A stretch of DNA of 59,693 nt from Pseudomonadota bacterium (GTDB lineage Bacteria > Pseudomonadota > Gammaproteobacteria > Burkholderiales > Burkholderiaceae_C), in contig JAJZUV010000020.1 of assembly GCA_021848345.1 (NCBI GenBank), forward strand, positions 1 to 59,693, written 5' to 3'. This document shows positions 38,830 to 48,855 of this stretch, one piece after another; the first letter of the stretch is position 1; the number at the start of each line of letters is the position of its first letter. A program made the translations under genes and the position numbers. A model generated the notes under the pieces. That model did no database searches. It had not been told where the DNA came from and saw only the letters and a list, made by a program, of their open reading frames with translations.

Positions 38830-40002
38830 ATGAATGCCTGGCTGCTCCCCGAGCGCTTTTCCGACGTGCTGCCGCGCGAGGCGGCGGCCATCGAGCGCCT
38901 GCGCCGCACGCTGCTCGACCATGCCGCCAGCCATGGCTACGAGCTGGTCATCCCGCCGCTGCTCGAGTACGTCGAATCCCTGCTGTCGGGCACCGGCCAG
39001 GATCTGGAGCAACAGACCTTCAAGCTGGTCGACCAGCTTTCCGGGCACACGCTGGGCCTGCGCGCCGACATGACGCCGCAGGCCGCGCGCATCGACGCGC
39101 ACCTGCTCAATCGCCAGGGACTGGTGCGCCTGTGCTACTGCGACAGCATCGTGCACACCCAGGCGCAGGGCGTGTACGCGACGCGCCAGCCGCTGCAGTT
39201 CGGGGTCGAGCTGTACGGGCACGGCGGGCTCGAAGCGGATCTGGAGGTGCAGCGCCTGGCGCTGGACAGTCTGCGCCTGGGCGGTTTCGACAAGGTCGCG
39301 CTGGGCCTGTCGGACGCCCGCCTGGTGCGCGGCGTGCTGGGCGGCCTGGTGGCCGGACCGCTGCGCCTGTCGGCGATGCTCGAGGCCTTGTCGCGCAAGG
39401 ACGTGCCGCGTCTGCGCGAACTCACCGCCGCGCTGCCGTCGGCGCAGCGCGAGCCCATCCTGGCGCTGACCGAGCTGTTCGGCGACGCCGGCGTGCTGCG
39501 GGAGGCGCGCCGCGTGCTGCCGGCGCGCGAGCCCGTGCTGCGGGCGCTGGACGACCTGGAGCGTCTGGCGCGGCTGCATGCGCAGGCCGGCTGCGACGTG
39601 CAGGTGGACCTGGCCGATCTGCGCGGCTACCACTACCACAGCGGTGTGATTTTCGGCTTGTACGTACCCGACCGTCCCGACGCGCTGGCGCGCGGCGGAC
39701 GCTACGACGAGATCGGAGCCACGTTCGGGCGTTCGCGCCCGGCCACGGGCTTCTCCCTGGACCTGCGCGAACTGGTGCGTGGCACGCGTGCCGAGGCACC
39801 GCGCGCCGCGGTGCGCGCGCAGTGGTCCGACGAACCCGGCTACGAGCAGGCGGTGCGCGCCTTGCGCGACGCCGGAGACGTGGTCATCGAACTGCCGGCG
39901 GGTGCCGAGTTCGAGGGCGAGAGCTTCCGCCTGGACCGCGAACTGGTTCGCGCCGAAGCCGGCTGGACGGTGCGCGCATGCGTGCCGGCCGGCGCGGCCT
40001 GA
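38830..40002 (+). CDS. hisZ: ATP phosphoribosyltransferase regulatory subunit HisZ
   Basis: 390 residues resembling class II histidyl-tRNA synthetase without the anticodon domain. It begins NAWLLPERFSDVLPREAAAIERLRR, has RLCYCDSIVHTQ at the motif-2 position, and ends with DLRGYHYHSGVIFGLYV and GGRYDEIGATFGRSRPATGFSLDL. HisZ activates the short-form HisG in the first step of histidine synthesis, so a short hisG is expected elsewhere. A CTAGAAT -10-like sequence lies about 50 bp upstream. hisZ-purA is the conserved order. Confidence 0.95.
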   Translation: MNAWLLPERFSDVLPREAAAIERLRRTLLDHAASHGYELVIPPLLEYVESLLSGTGQDLEQQTFKLVDQLSGHTLGLRADMTPQAARIDAHLLNRQGLVRLCYCDSIVHTQAQGVYATRQPLQFGVELYGHGGLEADLEVQRLALDSLRLGGFDKVALGLSDARLVRGVLGGLVAGPLRLSAMLEALSRKDVPRLRELTAALPSAQREPILALTELFGDAGVLREARRVLPAREPVLRALDDLERLARLHAQAGCDVQVDLADLRGYHYHSGVIFGLYVPDRPDALARGGRYDEIGATFGRSRPATGFSLDLRELVRGTRAEAPRAAVRAQWSDEPGYEQAVRALRDAGDVVIELPAGAEFEGESFRLDRELVRAEAGWTVRACVPAGAA

Positions 40003-41385
<1,383 letters not shown>

Positions 41386-41431
41386 ACCGGCGGCTTTCTC
41401 CCATCCATCGATTGGCAAGAGGCAAGAGGCC

Positions 41432-41956
41432 ATGCTCAGCGAAGACGGCAAGAACATGTACGTGTCGTGGGACGAATACCACGCCCTGATCGAGAAGCTC
41501 GCGCTGAAGATCTACAAATCGGGCTGGGAATTCGACCAGATCCTGTGCCTGGCGCGCGGCGGCACGCGCCCGGGCGACGTGCTCTCGCGCGTGTTCGACC
41601 GCCCGTTGGCGATCATGTCCACCAGTTCCTACGGCGCCGGCGCCAACGCCGAGCGGGCGCGGGTGGAAATCGCCAGCTACATCACCATGCCGCGCGGCGA
41701 ACTCAACGGACGCGTGCTGCTGGTCGACGATCTGGCTGATTCGGGGGAGACCCTGCGCGCGGTGGCCGACCGCCTGCGCGGCGGCCCGCTGAACATCACC
41801 GAGCTGCGCACCGCGGTGATCTGGGTGAAGGGCATTTCCACCGTGCTGCCGGATTACTACGTGGAGATGCTGCCGTCCAGCCCGTGGATCCACCAGCCCT
41901 TCGAGGAATACGACACGCTGCGCCCGGCCAAGCTGGCCGAGCGCTGGAAGTTCTAG
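41432..41956 (+). CDS. Purine phosphoribosyltransferase (Gpt-like)
   Basis: 174 residues of the type I PRTase fold. The PRPP loop is VLLVDDLADSGET. The N-terminal MYVSWDEYHALIEKLALKIYKSGWEFDQILCLARGGTRPGDVLSR and C-terminal PWIHQPFEEYDTLRP match the xanthine/hypoxanthine-type PRTase that follows purA in Burkholderiales. It would salvage a purine base with PRPP to the nucleoside monophosphate; xanthine, guanine and hypoxanthine cannot be told apart by sequence. It is the last gene of the co-directional cluster. Confidence 0.92.
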   Translation: MLSEDGKNMYVSWDEYHALIEKLALKIYKSGWEFDQILCLARGGTRPGDVLSRVFDRPLAIMSTSSYGAGANAERARVEIASYITMPRGELNGRVLLVDDLADSGETLRAVADRLRGGPLNITELRTAVIWVKGISTVLPDYYVEMLPSSPWIHQPFEEYDTLRPAKLAERWKF

Positions 41957-41980
41957 CCGGCGCGCGGGCGCAGGCCTGGC

Positions 41981-42862
41981 TCAGCGCGTGCCGCGCCGGA
42001 TCTTCCTGCGCGATGCGCCGGGCGTGGCCGGAGACGACCGTGCGGACGCTGGGAGGGCCGCCGGCGCAAGCTCGATGCCGGCCGCCGATTGCAGCATGGC
42101 GAGTTGCCCGCGCAGTTCCGCCAGTTCGACGCGCAGGGCCTTCATGTCGCGGTAGATCTCGTGTTGCAGCCGGCGCTCGCCTTCGCCGATCAGGAAGGCC
42201 GCCACCGAGGCGGTGACCAGCGAGAACACCGCATAGCCGATCACCACCACCAGCACCGCCAGCAGGCGCGACGCCGTGGTCGTGGGCACGATGTCGCCGT
42301 AGCCGATGGTGGCCGCCGTGGTGAAGGCCAGCCACAGCCCGTCGTCGAAGGTGTGCGCGCTGGGTTCGAGCCAGTAAAAGCCCAGCCCGGCCAGCAGCAC
42401 CGCTCCCGCTCCCAGCGCGAAGGCATAGGCCACCGCGTTGGCCGCGACCATGCGTCGCAGGCCGCTGAGCATGCGGGCGAACACCAGGCCGACGAAGGCG
42501 GCGCGCGCCAGGCGCACCAGCGGGATCCATTCGCTGTCCAGGCCCATCAGCGCCAGCCCCGAGGCCAGCACGATGAACAGGTTCAGCCAGTTGTACTGCA
42601 GGTAGCGCAGGCGCTGGCGGCTGAGCATCAGCATGGTCAGGGTCTCCAGCGCGAATGCGCCGAAGATCAGCGCGTCCATCAGCGCGCCCAGCGAACGCAG
42701 CGGATGCCCGGGTTGCAGTTCCTCCAGGTAGAACGACGGCACCGCCAGCAGCGCGATGCCGATCATCAGCGGATGCAGGCGCTTTTCCAGGGCATAGACG
42801 CGCGCGGGTTCGCCCGGCGGCGCGCCGTTCAGGCCCATCCAGAACACCAGATCCACCACCAT
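41981..42862 (-). CDS. Voltage-gated-type potassium channel / ion transporter
   Basis: 293 residues. About six membrane helices include an arginine-bearing fourth helix (PLVRLARAAFVGLVFARMLSGLRR), then the pore loop with the K+ selectivity filter TTAATIGYGDI. A cytoplasmic helical coiled C-terminus follows (RRLQHEIYRDMKALRVELAELRGQLAMLQS), likely for tetramerisation, with a basic tail. ATG 42862 has GGGGAGA upstream on this strand. Convergent with the PRTase gene and unlinked in function to either neighbour. Confidence 0.9.
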   Translation of the reverse strand: MVVDLVFWMGLNGAPPGEPARVYALEKRLHPLMIGIALLAVPSFYLEELQPGHPLRSLGALMDALIFGAFALETLTMLMLSRQRLRYLQYNWLNLFIVLASGLALMGLDSEWIPLVRLARAAFVGLVFARMLSGLRRMVAANAVAYAFALGAGAVLLAGLGFYWLEPSAHTFDDGLWLAFTTAATIGYGDIVPTTTASRLLAVLVVVIGYAVFSLVTASVAAFLIGEGERRLQHEIYRDMKALRVELAELRGQLAMLQSAAGIELAPAALPASARSSPATPGASRRKIRRGTR

Positions 42863-42982
42863 CGTCTCCCCGCGCCGACGTGCAGGGATTGTGCACCGGC
42901 GCGCCGGCATCGAGGCAAGGCGAACCGCGCCGCCTGTGTCCGAGATCAAGCCGGAGCGGCGCCGGCCTGCGCTAACAGCCTG

Positions 42983-44332
42983 CTAAGCGTCCGCCAACTG
43001 CCCGAACAGGGTCTCGACGCGCAGCAATTGGGCCCGCAGGGTGTGGGGCAAGGGCTCGCGCTGGTCCAGCAGAGCGCGCGTCCAGGCCAGCGTGTGCTCG
43101 GGGTCCTGCGCGGCGGCCCGAGCGCGTAGCGCCGTGGCCTCGTCGTCGGGAGCCGTCTCGTCGGCCTCGGCGTGCACGCAGCCCGCGGCATCCACCCGCA
43201 GCCATTGCGAGGCGCGTTCGGGATGGGCCGGCACCTCGCCTTCGCAACCGCGCGAGATCAGCGCCGGCTGGCGCAGCGCGCCCAGCACGTGGGTCATGCG
43301 CGGGGCGTAGTCCGCGTGGGTGTAGCTGGCCAGCAGCAGGCTGGGCGCGCGCAGCGGCGCCAGCAACTTGGCCACCGCGTGGGCGCTGTTGCGTACCCCC
43401 AATTGTTCGCGCCAGCGCAGCACCCGCCGCAACTCGGGACTCAGATGTTCCAGGTCCAGGTAGACCGCATCGCCTTGCTCCAGGCCGTGCAGCGCCTGCT
43501 CGCGCCCGTCGGCCACCGGCAGCCCCAGCGCGCGCCACAGGGGCAGGGTGTGGGCTCGCCCGTCGGGCTGCTGCGCGCCCAGCACCAGCACCGGAATGCC
43601 GCGTCGGCGCAGCAACTCGGCCAGCAGGGGCACCTGGTTGGGCAGACGACGCGTGCCGTTGAGGCTGCTCAGGCAGACCGCCGCCCGCGTGGTGGGCAGG
43701 GGGGGCACGGCGTCCAGTACCGCGCGGGTGAAGCCCTCGAGCTCGGCGGGGCTCTCGGATTTCATGCGCAGGGCCACCAGCGCCGCGCCCGCCTGGGCAT
43801 CGCTGAGCCTTCCGTGCAGCAACCAGTCCATCAGCGTGCGCGCCTGCTGCGCATCGAGATCGCGGCTGCCGCGGGGGCCCCGACTCAACGCGTGCAGCCA
43901 CGGCAGCACGGCAATGCGCGGATCGTCCGCGTCCTGGCCCTGCAGCGCGTGCCGGGCCAGGGCGCGGATCACCAGATCGCTGTCGCCCGCCGCGGGCAGC
44001 AGTTGCACGCGCATGCGCGGATGCAGTTCGCGCACCCGCTGCAATTCCTGCGCGACGTCGCGCTCCAGGTGGGCGCCGGTTCCCAGGAACAAGGGCACCA
44101 GGCGCAACTCCTCGCAGCCCTCGCGCGCCGCCGCTTCCAGCGCCTGGCCCAGCGAGGGTTGCATGGCTTCCAGGAAGCACAGGGCCACGTCGGCCTCGGG
44201 ACGCAGGGCGCGAACCTCGGCCAGCACGGCCTCGAAGGGCTCGGCCCATTGCGGGCGCCGCGAGCCGTGCGCCAGCAGCAACAGGCGAGGGCGCGCGGGG
44301 AGGCTGGAAGCGTCGGCGGGGGTGGAGGACAT
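42983..44332 (-). CDS. Fusion of CbiX-type sirohydrochlorin chelatase domain and YbiB/TrpD2 domain
   Basis: 449 residues. Residues 16-130 form a CbiX-small domain with both metal-site histidines (AHGSR, H22; FLGTGAHLERD, H88). Residues about 145-449 match full-length YbiB/TrpD2, the DNA-binding relative of anthranilate phosphoribosyltransferase: RDLDAQQARTLMDWLL, AALVALRMKSESPAELEGF, SSLNGTRRLPNQVPLLAELLRRRG, REQLGVRNSAHAVAKLL, LASYTHADY and ISRGCEGE. CbiX inserts a metal (Co, Ni or Fe) into sirohydrochlorin; YbiB binds nucleic acid. No other tetrapyrrole or nitrate-assimilation gene is nearby. ATG 44332 is chosen to start the chelatase domain; an in-frame start 20 codons upstream (M18 of the longer frame) is possible. 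Confidence 0.85.
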   Translation of the reverse strand: MSSTPADASSLPARPRLLLLAHGSRRPQWAEPFEAVLAEVRALRPEADVALCFLEAMQPSLGQALEAAAREGCEELRLVPLFLGTGAHLERDVAQELQRVRELHPRMRVQLLPAAGDSDLVIRALARHALQGQDADDPRIAVLPWLHALSRGPRGSRDLDAQQARTLMDWLLHGRLSDAQAGAALVALRMKSESPAELEGFTRAVLDAVPPLPTTRAAVCLSSLNGTRRLPNQVPLLAELLRRRGIPVLVLGAQQPDGRAHTLPLWRALGLPVADGREQALHGLEQGDAVYLDLEHLSPELRRVLRWREQLGVRNSAHAVAKLLAPLRAPSLLLASYTHADYAPRMTHVLGALRQPALISRGCEGEVPAHPERASQWLRVDAAGCVHAEADETAPDDEATALRARAAAQDPEHTLAWTRALLDQREPLPHTLRAQLLRVETLFGQLADA

Positions 44333-44487
44333 GGCTTCGAAGGCGGAGGAATCCCGCCCGCCATTGTGCTTGCTGCGGCAGGTCAAGGACATGCCGGCCG
44401 ATCCAGGCAAAATAGCCGAACGTTGCAAAACGTAACCGACCATTCGAACCTACCGCCGGGGGGCATGCGTGATCCAAGGAGTCCATC

Positions 44488-45810
44488 ATGCGCTTGTCTT
44501 CCCTGGCCGGCCGCAGTCCGGCCGACCTCCTGCTGGCCGGCACCCTGCTGCTGGCGGTGGGCCTGCTGTTCTACCTCGGGCTGGCGCGTGATGCGCTGCA
44601 GCCCCTGCTGCTGGCGCTGCATCGCGAGGGCTGGCACCGCGTGGTGCTGGAGCCCGCGGTGGCGCTGGGCTACCTCGGCCTGGGCCTGAGCGCGCTGCGC
44701 GTGGCCTTGTGGGCCGCCTACCGGCCGACGCCGGCGGCCGCGCCGGCCGATGCGCCGATGCTGACCGTGGTCATTCCCGCCTACAACGAAGGCGCGATGG
44801 TCGAACGCTCCATCGACTCGGTGGCGCGCGCGCACTATCCGCCCGAACGCCTGCAGATCGTGGCCGTGGACGACGGCAGCCGCGACGACACCTGGGAGCA
44901 TATGCAGCGTGCCGCGGCGCGACATCCGCGGCTGGTGCGCACCGTGCGATTCCCGGCCAACCGGGGCAAGCGCGCCGCGCTGGCCGCGGGCTTCGCCGAG
45001 GCACGCGGCGAGGTGCTGGTGACCATCGACTCGGACAGCGTGATCGAGCCGGGAACGCTGCTGGCCATGGTGGCGCCGTTCCGCGATCCGCGCGTGGGCG
45101 CGGTGGCGGGGCGCGTGGCGGTGCTCAACCGCTTCGAGGGGCTGATTCCGCGCATGCTGCACGTGCGCTACGCGCTGAGCTTCGACTTCCTGCGCGCCGC
45201 CCAGTCCACGCTGGGCAACGTGGTGTGCTGCCCGGGGGCGCTTTCGGCCTACCGCGCCAGCGCGGTGCGCCGCGCGCTGCCGGCCTGGCTGGGCCAGCGC
45301 TTCCTGGGCCAGCCCTGCACCATCGGCGAGGACCGCGCGATGACCAACCACATGTTCGCGCTGGGCTACGACGTGCGCTACCAGAGCGACGCGGTGGTGC
45401 ACACGATGGCCCCGACCACCTATCGGGGCCTGTGCAAGATGTTCCTGCGCTGGGGCCGCAGCCAGGTGCGCGAGGACTGGCGCCTGCTGGGGCTGCTGCG
45501 TGCGCGGCCTCTGCCGGCGCGGATCGTGGCCGGCCTCGACCTGCTGACCACCGATCTGGGCTACGTGTTCGGCCTGGGCGCGCTGGCGCTGGCGCTGCAC
45601 GCGGCCGTCGGCGAGCCGCGGGTGCTCGGCTACATGGCCGTGGCCGTGATGCTGGGCGCCGCGCCGGGGGCCTTGTATTTCCTGCGCCTGGAGCGCTCGC
45701 TGGAATGCCTGTACGGACTCGCCTACGGCTTGTTCTCGGCGCTCGCGCTGTTCTGGATCATGCCCTACGCGGCGGTCACGGTGCGCGCCAGGGGCTGGCT
45801 GACCCGTTGA
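44488..45810 (+). CDS. Membrane glycosyltransferase family 2 (hyaluronan/chitin synthase-like)
   Basis: 440 residues. Two N-terminal membrane helices are followed by a GT2 catalytic domain: VVIPAYNEG, VAVDDGSRDD, TIDSDSVIEPG (DxD), the acceptor-site GEDRAMTNHMF and the terminal R-W-GRSQVRED element equivalent to Q-x-x-RW. Three or four C-terminal helices follow. Such enzymes make and export a beta-linked polysaccharide from a UDP-sugar. No other polysaccharide gene is adjacent, so the product is unknown. Its 3' end overlaps the convergent iclR gene by 35 bp. Confidence 0.88.
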   Translation: MRLSSLAGRSPADLLLAGTLLLAVGLLFYLGLARDALQPLLLALHREGWHRVVLEPAVALGYLGLGLSALRVALWAAYRPTPAAAPADAPMLTVVIPAYNEGAMVERSIDSVARAHYPPERLQIVAVDDGSRDDTWEHMQRAAARHPRLVRTVRFPANRGKRAALAAGFAEARGEVLVTIDSDSVIEPGTLLAMVAPFRDPRVGAVAGRVAVLNRFEGLIPRMLHVRYALSFDFLRAAQSTLGNVVCCPGALSAYRASAVRRALPAWLGQRFLGQPCTIGEDRAMTNHMFALGYDVRYQSDAVVHTMAPTTYRGLCKMFLRWGRSQVREDWRLLGLLRARPLPARIVAGLDLLTTDLGYVFGLGALALALHAAVGEPRVLGYMAVAVMLGAAPGALYFLRLERSLECLYGLAYGLFSALALFWIMPYAAVTVRARGWLTR

Positions 45811-46669
45811 GCGGCGCGCCCAGGCGCCTGGACAGCCACTGCGCGTAGGAGCGCAGGGTCTGCGCGAGGGGGCCGAGCGGATCGGGGTCGAAGGCCGGCG
45901 TGGGGCCGATCAGGGTCAGCGCCAGCACCATGTGGCCGCGCTGGTCGAACACCGGCGCGGACATGGCGCTGATGCCCCGCAGCAGGCCGTCCACGCTCAG
46001 GCTCACGCCCTCGGCGCGCACGCGCGCCAGCTCGGCCTCGAACTGCGCGTCCAGCGTGGCCTGGCCGATCACCTCGAGCACCCGCTCACGCGCGTGAAAG
46101 GCCGCGAAGGCCTTGCCGGTGGCCGTGTGGCGCAGGCTGGCGACGGTGCCCGGGCGCATGCGCACGTGCACGGCGCTGGGGGCTTCCTCGATGCGCACGA
46201 TGGTCGGCCCGTGGTTGCCCCACAGCGCGGTGGCCGCGCTCTGGTCGGTGGCGCGTGCCAGTTCCACCAGCAGCGGCTCGGCGAGGCGGATCGGGTCGTA
46301 TTGCTGCAGGCTGATCAGGCCCAGCTCCATGGCCAGCGGTCCCAGGCCGTAGCGTCCGGTGGAATCCTGGTCGATCAGACCGAGCTTGCCGAAGCTGACC
46401 AGATAGGGGTGCGCCTTGCCGGGAGCCATGTCGGCCGCCTGCGCCAGCTCCTTGAGCGACAGCGCGCGTCCGTGGTCGGCGAGGGCGCGCAGCAGGCGTC
46501 CGCCCACCTCGATGCTCTGGATGCCGCGCGACTGACCCCAGTCGCGCGTCGCTCCGGGCCCGCCGGCCGGGAGTCCGGGCGGAGATTCCGCTGGGGTCCT
46601 CGGGTCGGTCGCGGAGCCGTCCGCGTCCGCCTCGTTGTCGGAATCGGGTTTATACGTATGCTGACTCAT
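45776..46669 (-). CDS. IclR-family transcriptional regulator of the adjacent catabolic operon
   Basis: 297 residues. A disordered N-terminal 45 residues is followed by an IclR winged helix (GIQSIEVGGRLLRALADHGRALSLKELAQAADMAPGKAHPYLVSFGKLGLI) and the effector-binding domain (about 120-285: PTIVRIEEAPSAVHVRMRPG, RHTATGKAFAAFHARERV, SVDGLLRGISAMSAPVFD). It is divergent from the FAD hydroxylase gene across 116 bp, so it probably controls that operon in response to an aromatic or short organic acid. The start codon lies inside an imperfect inverted repeat that could be its own operator. Confidence 0.92.
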   Translation of the reverse strand: MSQHTYKPDSDNEADADGSATDPRTPAESPPGLPAGGPGATRDWGQSRGIQSIEVGGRLLRALADHGRALSLKELAQAADMAPGKAHPYLVSFGKLGLIDQDSTGRYGLGPLAMELGLISLQQYDPIRLAEPLLVELARATDQSAATALWGNHGPTIVRIEEAPSAVHVRMRPGTVASLRHTATGKAFAAFHARERVLEVIGQATLDAQFEAELARVRAEGVSLSVDGLLRGISAMSAPVFDQRGHMVLALTLIGPTPAFDPDPLGPLAQTLRSYAQWLSRRLGAPLNGSASPWRAP

Positions 46670-46704
46670 TAGGGATTGACTAAGCTGCGTTCAACAGATT
46701 CATT
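46661..46704 (+). promoter_or_regulatory. Divergent promoter/operator region between iclR and the hydroxylase operon
   Basis: An imperfect inverted repeat, CTGACTCATT-AGGG-ATTGACTAAG (46661-46684; 7 of 10 positions symmetric), overlaps the iclR start codon. Its right arm contains TTGACT (46676-46681), which with TTCATT (46699-46704) and a 17-bp spacer could be the -35/-10 of the rightward operon. IclR binding here would occlude both. The -10 is weak. Confidence 0.35.
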
Positions 46705-46785
46705 TCAAGACATTCTTCGGCTTTTGTCCATCGGCGTCGCCCCGCAGCGTGGGCACGATGGGGCGGGGGCCGGCGCAGTCCATCC

Positions 46786-48453
46786 ATGGCGATTCCCTAC
46801 GTGCATCCCCACTTCGCGCCGCGCGTTCCTGCTCGACAGGCGCCAGGCACGCGTCTTCCCCTGGTGATCGTCGGTGCCGGTCCCATCGGCCTGGCCGCCG
46901 CCATCGACTGCGCCCAGCAAGGCCTGGACGTGGTGCTGCTGGACGACGACGACACCGTCAGCGTCGGCTCGCGCGGACTTTGCTACGCCAAGCGCAGCCT
47001 GGAGGTGCTCGAGCGCCTGGGCGCCGGCGACGCCGTGCTGCGCAAGGGCGTGACCTGGAACACCGGGCGCGTGTTCCACCGCGAACGCGAGGTCTACAGC
47101 TTCGAGCTGCTGCCCGAGCCCGGCCACGAGATGCCGGGCATGGTCAACCTGCAGCAGTACTACCTGGAGCAGTACCTGGTCGATCGCGCGCAGCAACTGC
47201 CGGGCATTTCGCTGTGCTGGAAGAACCGCGTCGAAGGCATCGAGCAGGACGCCGACGGCGTGCGCCTGCGGGTGGCCGGACCGCAGGGCGAGTACACGCT
47301 GGAGGCGGACTGGGTGATCGCCGCCGACGGCGCGCGCAGCCCGCTGCGCAAGATGCTGGGGCTGGACGCCGAGGGCAAGGTGTTCAACGATCGCTTCCTG
47401 ATCGCCGACGTGTCGATGCACGCCAGCTTTCCGGCCGAGCGCTGGTTCTGGTTCGACCCTCCCTTCCACCCGGGGCAGTCGGTGCTGCTGCACCGGCAGG
47501 CCGACGAGGTCTGGCGCATCGACTTCCAGCTCGGCGCCGGCGCCGACCCGGAGCTCGAGCGTCAGCCCGAACGCGTGATTCCGCGCATCCGCGCGATGCT
47601 CGACCACCAGGGCTACCACGACGTGCACTTCGACCTCGAATGGGTCAGCGTGTACACCTTCCAGTGCCGGCGCATGCGCAGTTTTCGCAGCGATCGCGTG
47701 CTGTTCGCAGGCGACGCCGCGCACCAGGTCTCGCCCTTCGGCGCGCGCGGCGCCAACTCCGGGCTGCAGGACGTGGACAACCTGGCGTGGAAGCTGGCCC
47801 TGGTGCTGCGCGGCCAGGCTCCCGCCTCCCTGCTCGACAGCTACGACGCCGAGCGCTCGGCCGCGGCCGACGACAACATCGGCAACTCGACCCGCTCGAC
47901 CGACTTCATCACCCCCAAGACCGAGGCCGCGCGGCGCTACCGCGAAGCCACGCTGCAACTGGCGGTGCACCACCCCTTCGCGCGCGCACTGGTGAACTCC
48001 GGGCGCCTGTCGACGCCCACGCACCTGTGGAGCTCGCCGCTGAACACGCCGGATGCGGATCGCTTCGACTGCATGCTGCGCCCGGGCTCGCCGCTGGCTG
48101 ACGCGCCGGTGGAGCTCGACGGTCGCGCCGACTGGCTGTTGCGCCACACCGGCGCGGGCTTCACCTTGCTGCTGTTCACCGACCGCGCGGAGAGCCTGCG
48201 CGAGACGGTGAGCTCGCTGGGCGAACTGGGCGACGCAGCGCTGGCGCCGCGCCTGGTGGTGGTGGCCGAGCAACCCGGACGTCTCGACGGCGTGCTGGTG
48301 CTGCACGACGCGCAGCACCTGGCGGCCGAGCGCTGCGACGCGCGCGAGGGCACGGCCTACCTGATCCGTCCCGACCAGCACGTGGCGGCTCGCTGGCGGC
48401 GGGTGGACGCGCCTTCGGTGCGCGCCGCGCTGGCGCGCGCGACCGGACATTGA
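46786..48453 (+). CDS. FAD-dependent aromatic hydroxylase (MhpA/PheA-like monooxygenase)
   Basis: 555 residues of the class A flavoprotein monooxygenases. The FAD motif VIVGAGPIGLAAAI is at about 27-40, DG motif VIAADGARSPLR near 178, and the GD motif LFAGDAAHQVSPFGARGANSGLQDVDNLAWKL near 306. A C-terminal thioredoxin-like domain (from about 400) is typical of the phenol/3-hydroxyphenylpropionate hydroxylase branch. It uses NAD(P)H and O2 to add a hydroxyl to an aromatic ring. It is the first gene of the IclR-linked operon and is followed by a DUF2783 gene and an ABC importer. The substrate is unknown. Confidence 0.9.
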   Translation: MAIPYVHPHFAPRVPARQAPGTRLPLVIVGAGPIGLAAAIDCAQQGLDVVLLDDDDTVSVGSRGLCYAKRSLEVLERLGAGDAVLRKGVTWNTGRVFHREREVYSFELLPEPGHEMPGMVNLQQYYLEQYLVDRAQQLPGISLCWKNRVEGIEQDADGVRLRVAGPQGEYTLEADWVIAADGARSPLRKMLGLDAEGKVFNDRFLIADVSMHASFPAERWFWFDPPFHPGQSVLLHRQADEVWRIDFQLGAGADPELERQPERVIPRIRAMLDHQGYHDVHFDLEWVSVYTFQCRRMRSFRSDRVLFAGDAAHQVSPFGARGANSGLQDVDNLAWKLALVLRGQAPASLLDSYDAERSAAADDNIGNSTRSTDFITPKTEAARRYREATLQLAVHHPFARALVNSGRLSTPTHLWSSPLNTPDADRFDCMLRPGSPLADAPVELDGRADWLLRHTGAGFTLLLFTDRAESLRETVSSLGELGDAALAPRLVVVAEQPGRLDGVLVLHDAQHLAAERCDAREGTAYLIRPDQHVAARWRRVDAPSVRAALARATGH

Positions 48454-48524
48454 TCTGTCCGGAACGCTTCGTCCCACGCGATCGCCGCAGTCCCGCTATT
48501 CTTCGAACCGCTTCGCTTTCACCC

Positions 48525-48749
48525 ATGGAACTCGTGCTGCAAGCCCATTTCCACGACCCGGCCGCGCCCAGCCCCTACGAGCACGTGGCCGCCGATGCCT
48601 TCTACGCCGAGCTGCTGGCGGCGCACGAGGGCCTGGACGCCGCCGCGTCCGCCATGCTGGAAGCGCGCCTGGTGCTGTTGCTGGCCAATCACATCGGCGA
48701 CCTGGGCGTGCTGCGCGAGGCCCTGCGCCTGGCCCGCGACCCTTCGTGA
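48525..48749 (+). CDS. DUF2783 small protein
   Basis: 74 residues, acidic and helical, with the DUF2783 signature DAFYAELLAAHEGLD...LEARLVLLLANHIGDLGVLREALRLAR. Proteins of this family nearly always sit next to an FAD-dependent hydroxylase of the preceding type, which holds here, suggesting a partner or stabiliser role; function is not established. Start chosen at ATG 48525; the frame opens upstream only with TTG. Confidence 0.88.
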   Translation: MELVLQAHFHDPAAPSPYEHVAADAFYAELLAAHEGLDAAASAMLEARLVLLLANHIGDLGVLREALRLARDPS

Positions 48750-48855
48750 AGCCACCCCCACCGTATGCAGCGCGACGGCCGCGAGGGCCGCGCGAACCCA
48801 GTCGTCCCGCACGCGCCGAGGCGCGGCGGGGCATTCACCCCGGAGGAGACCATTC

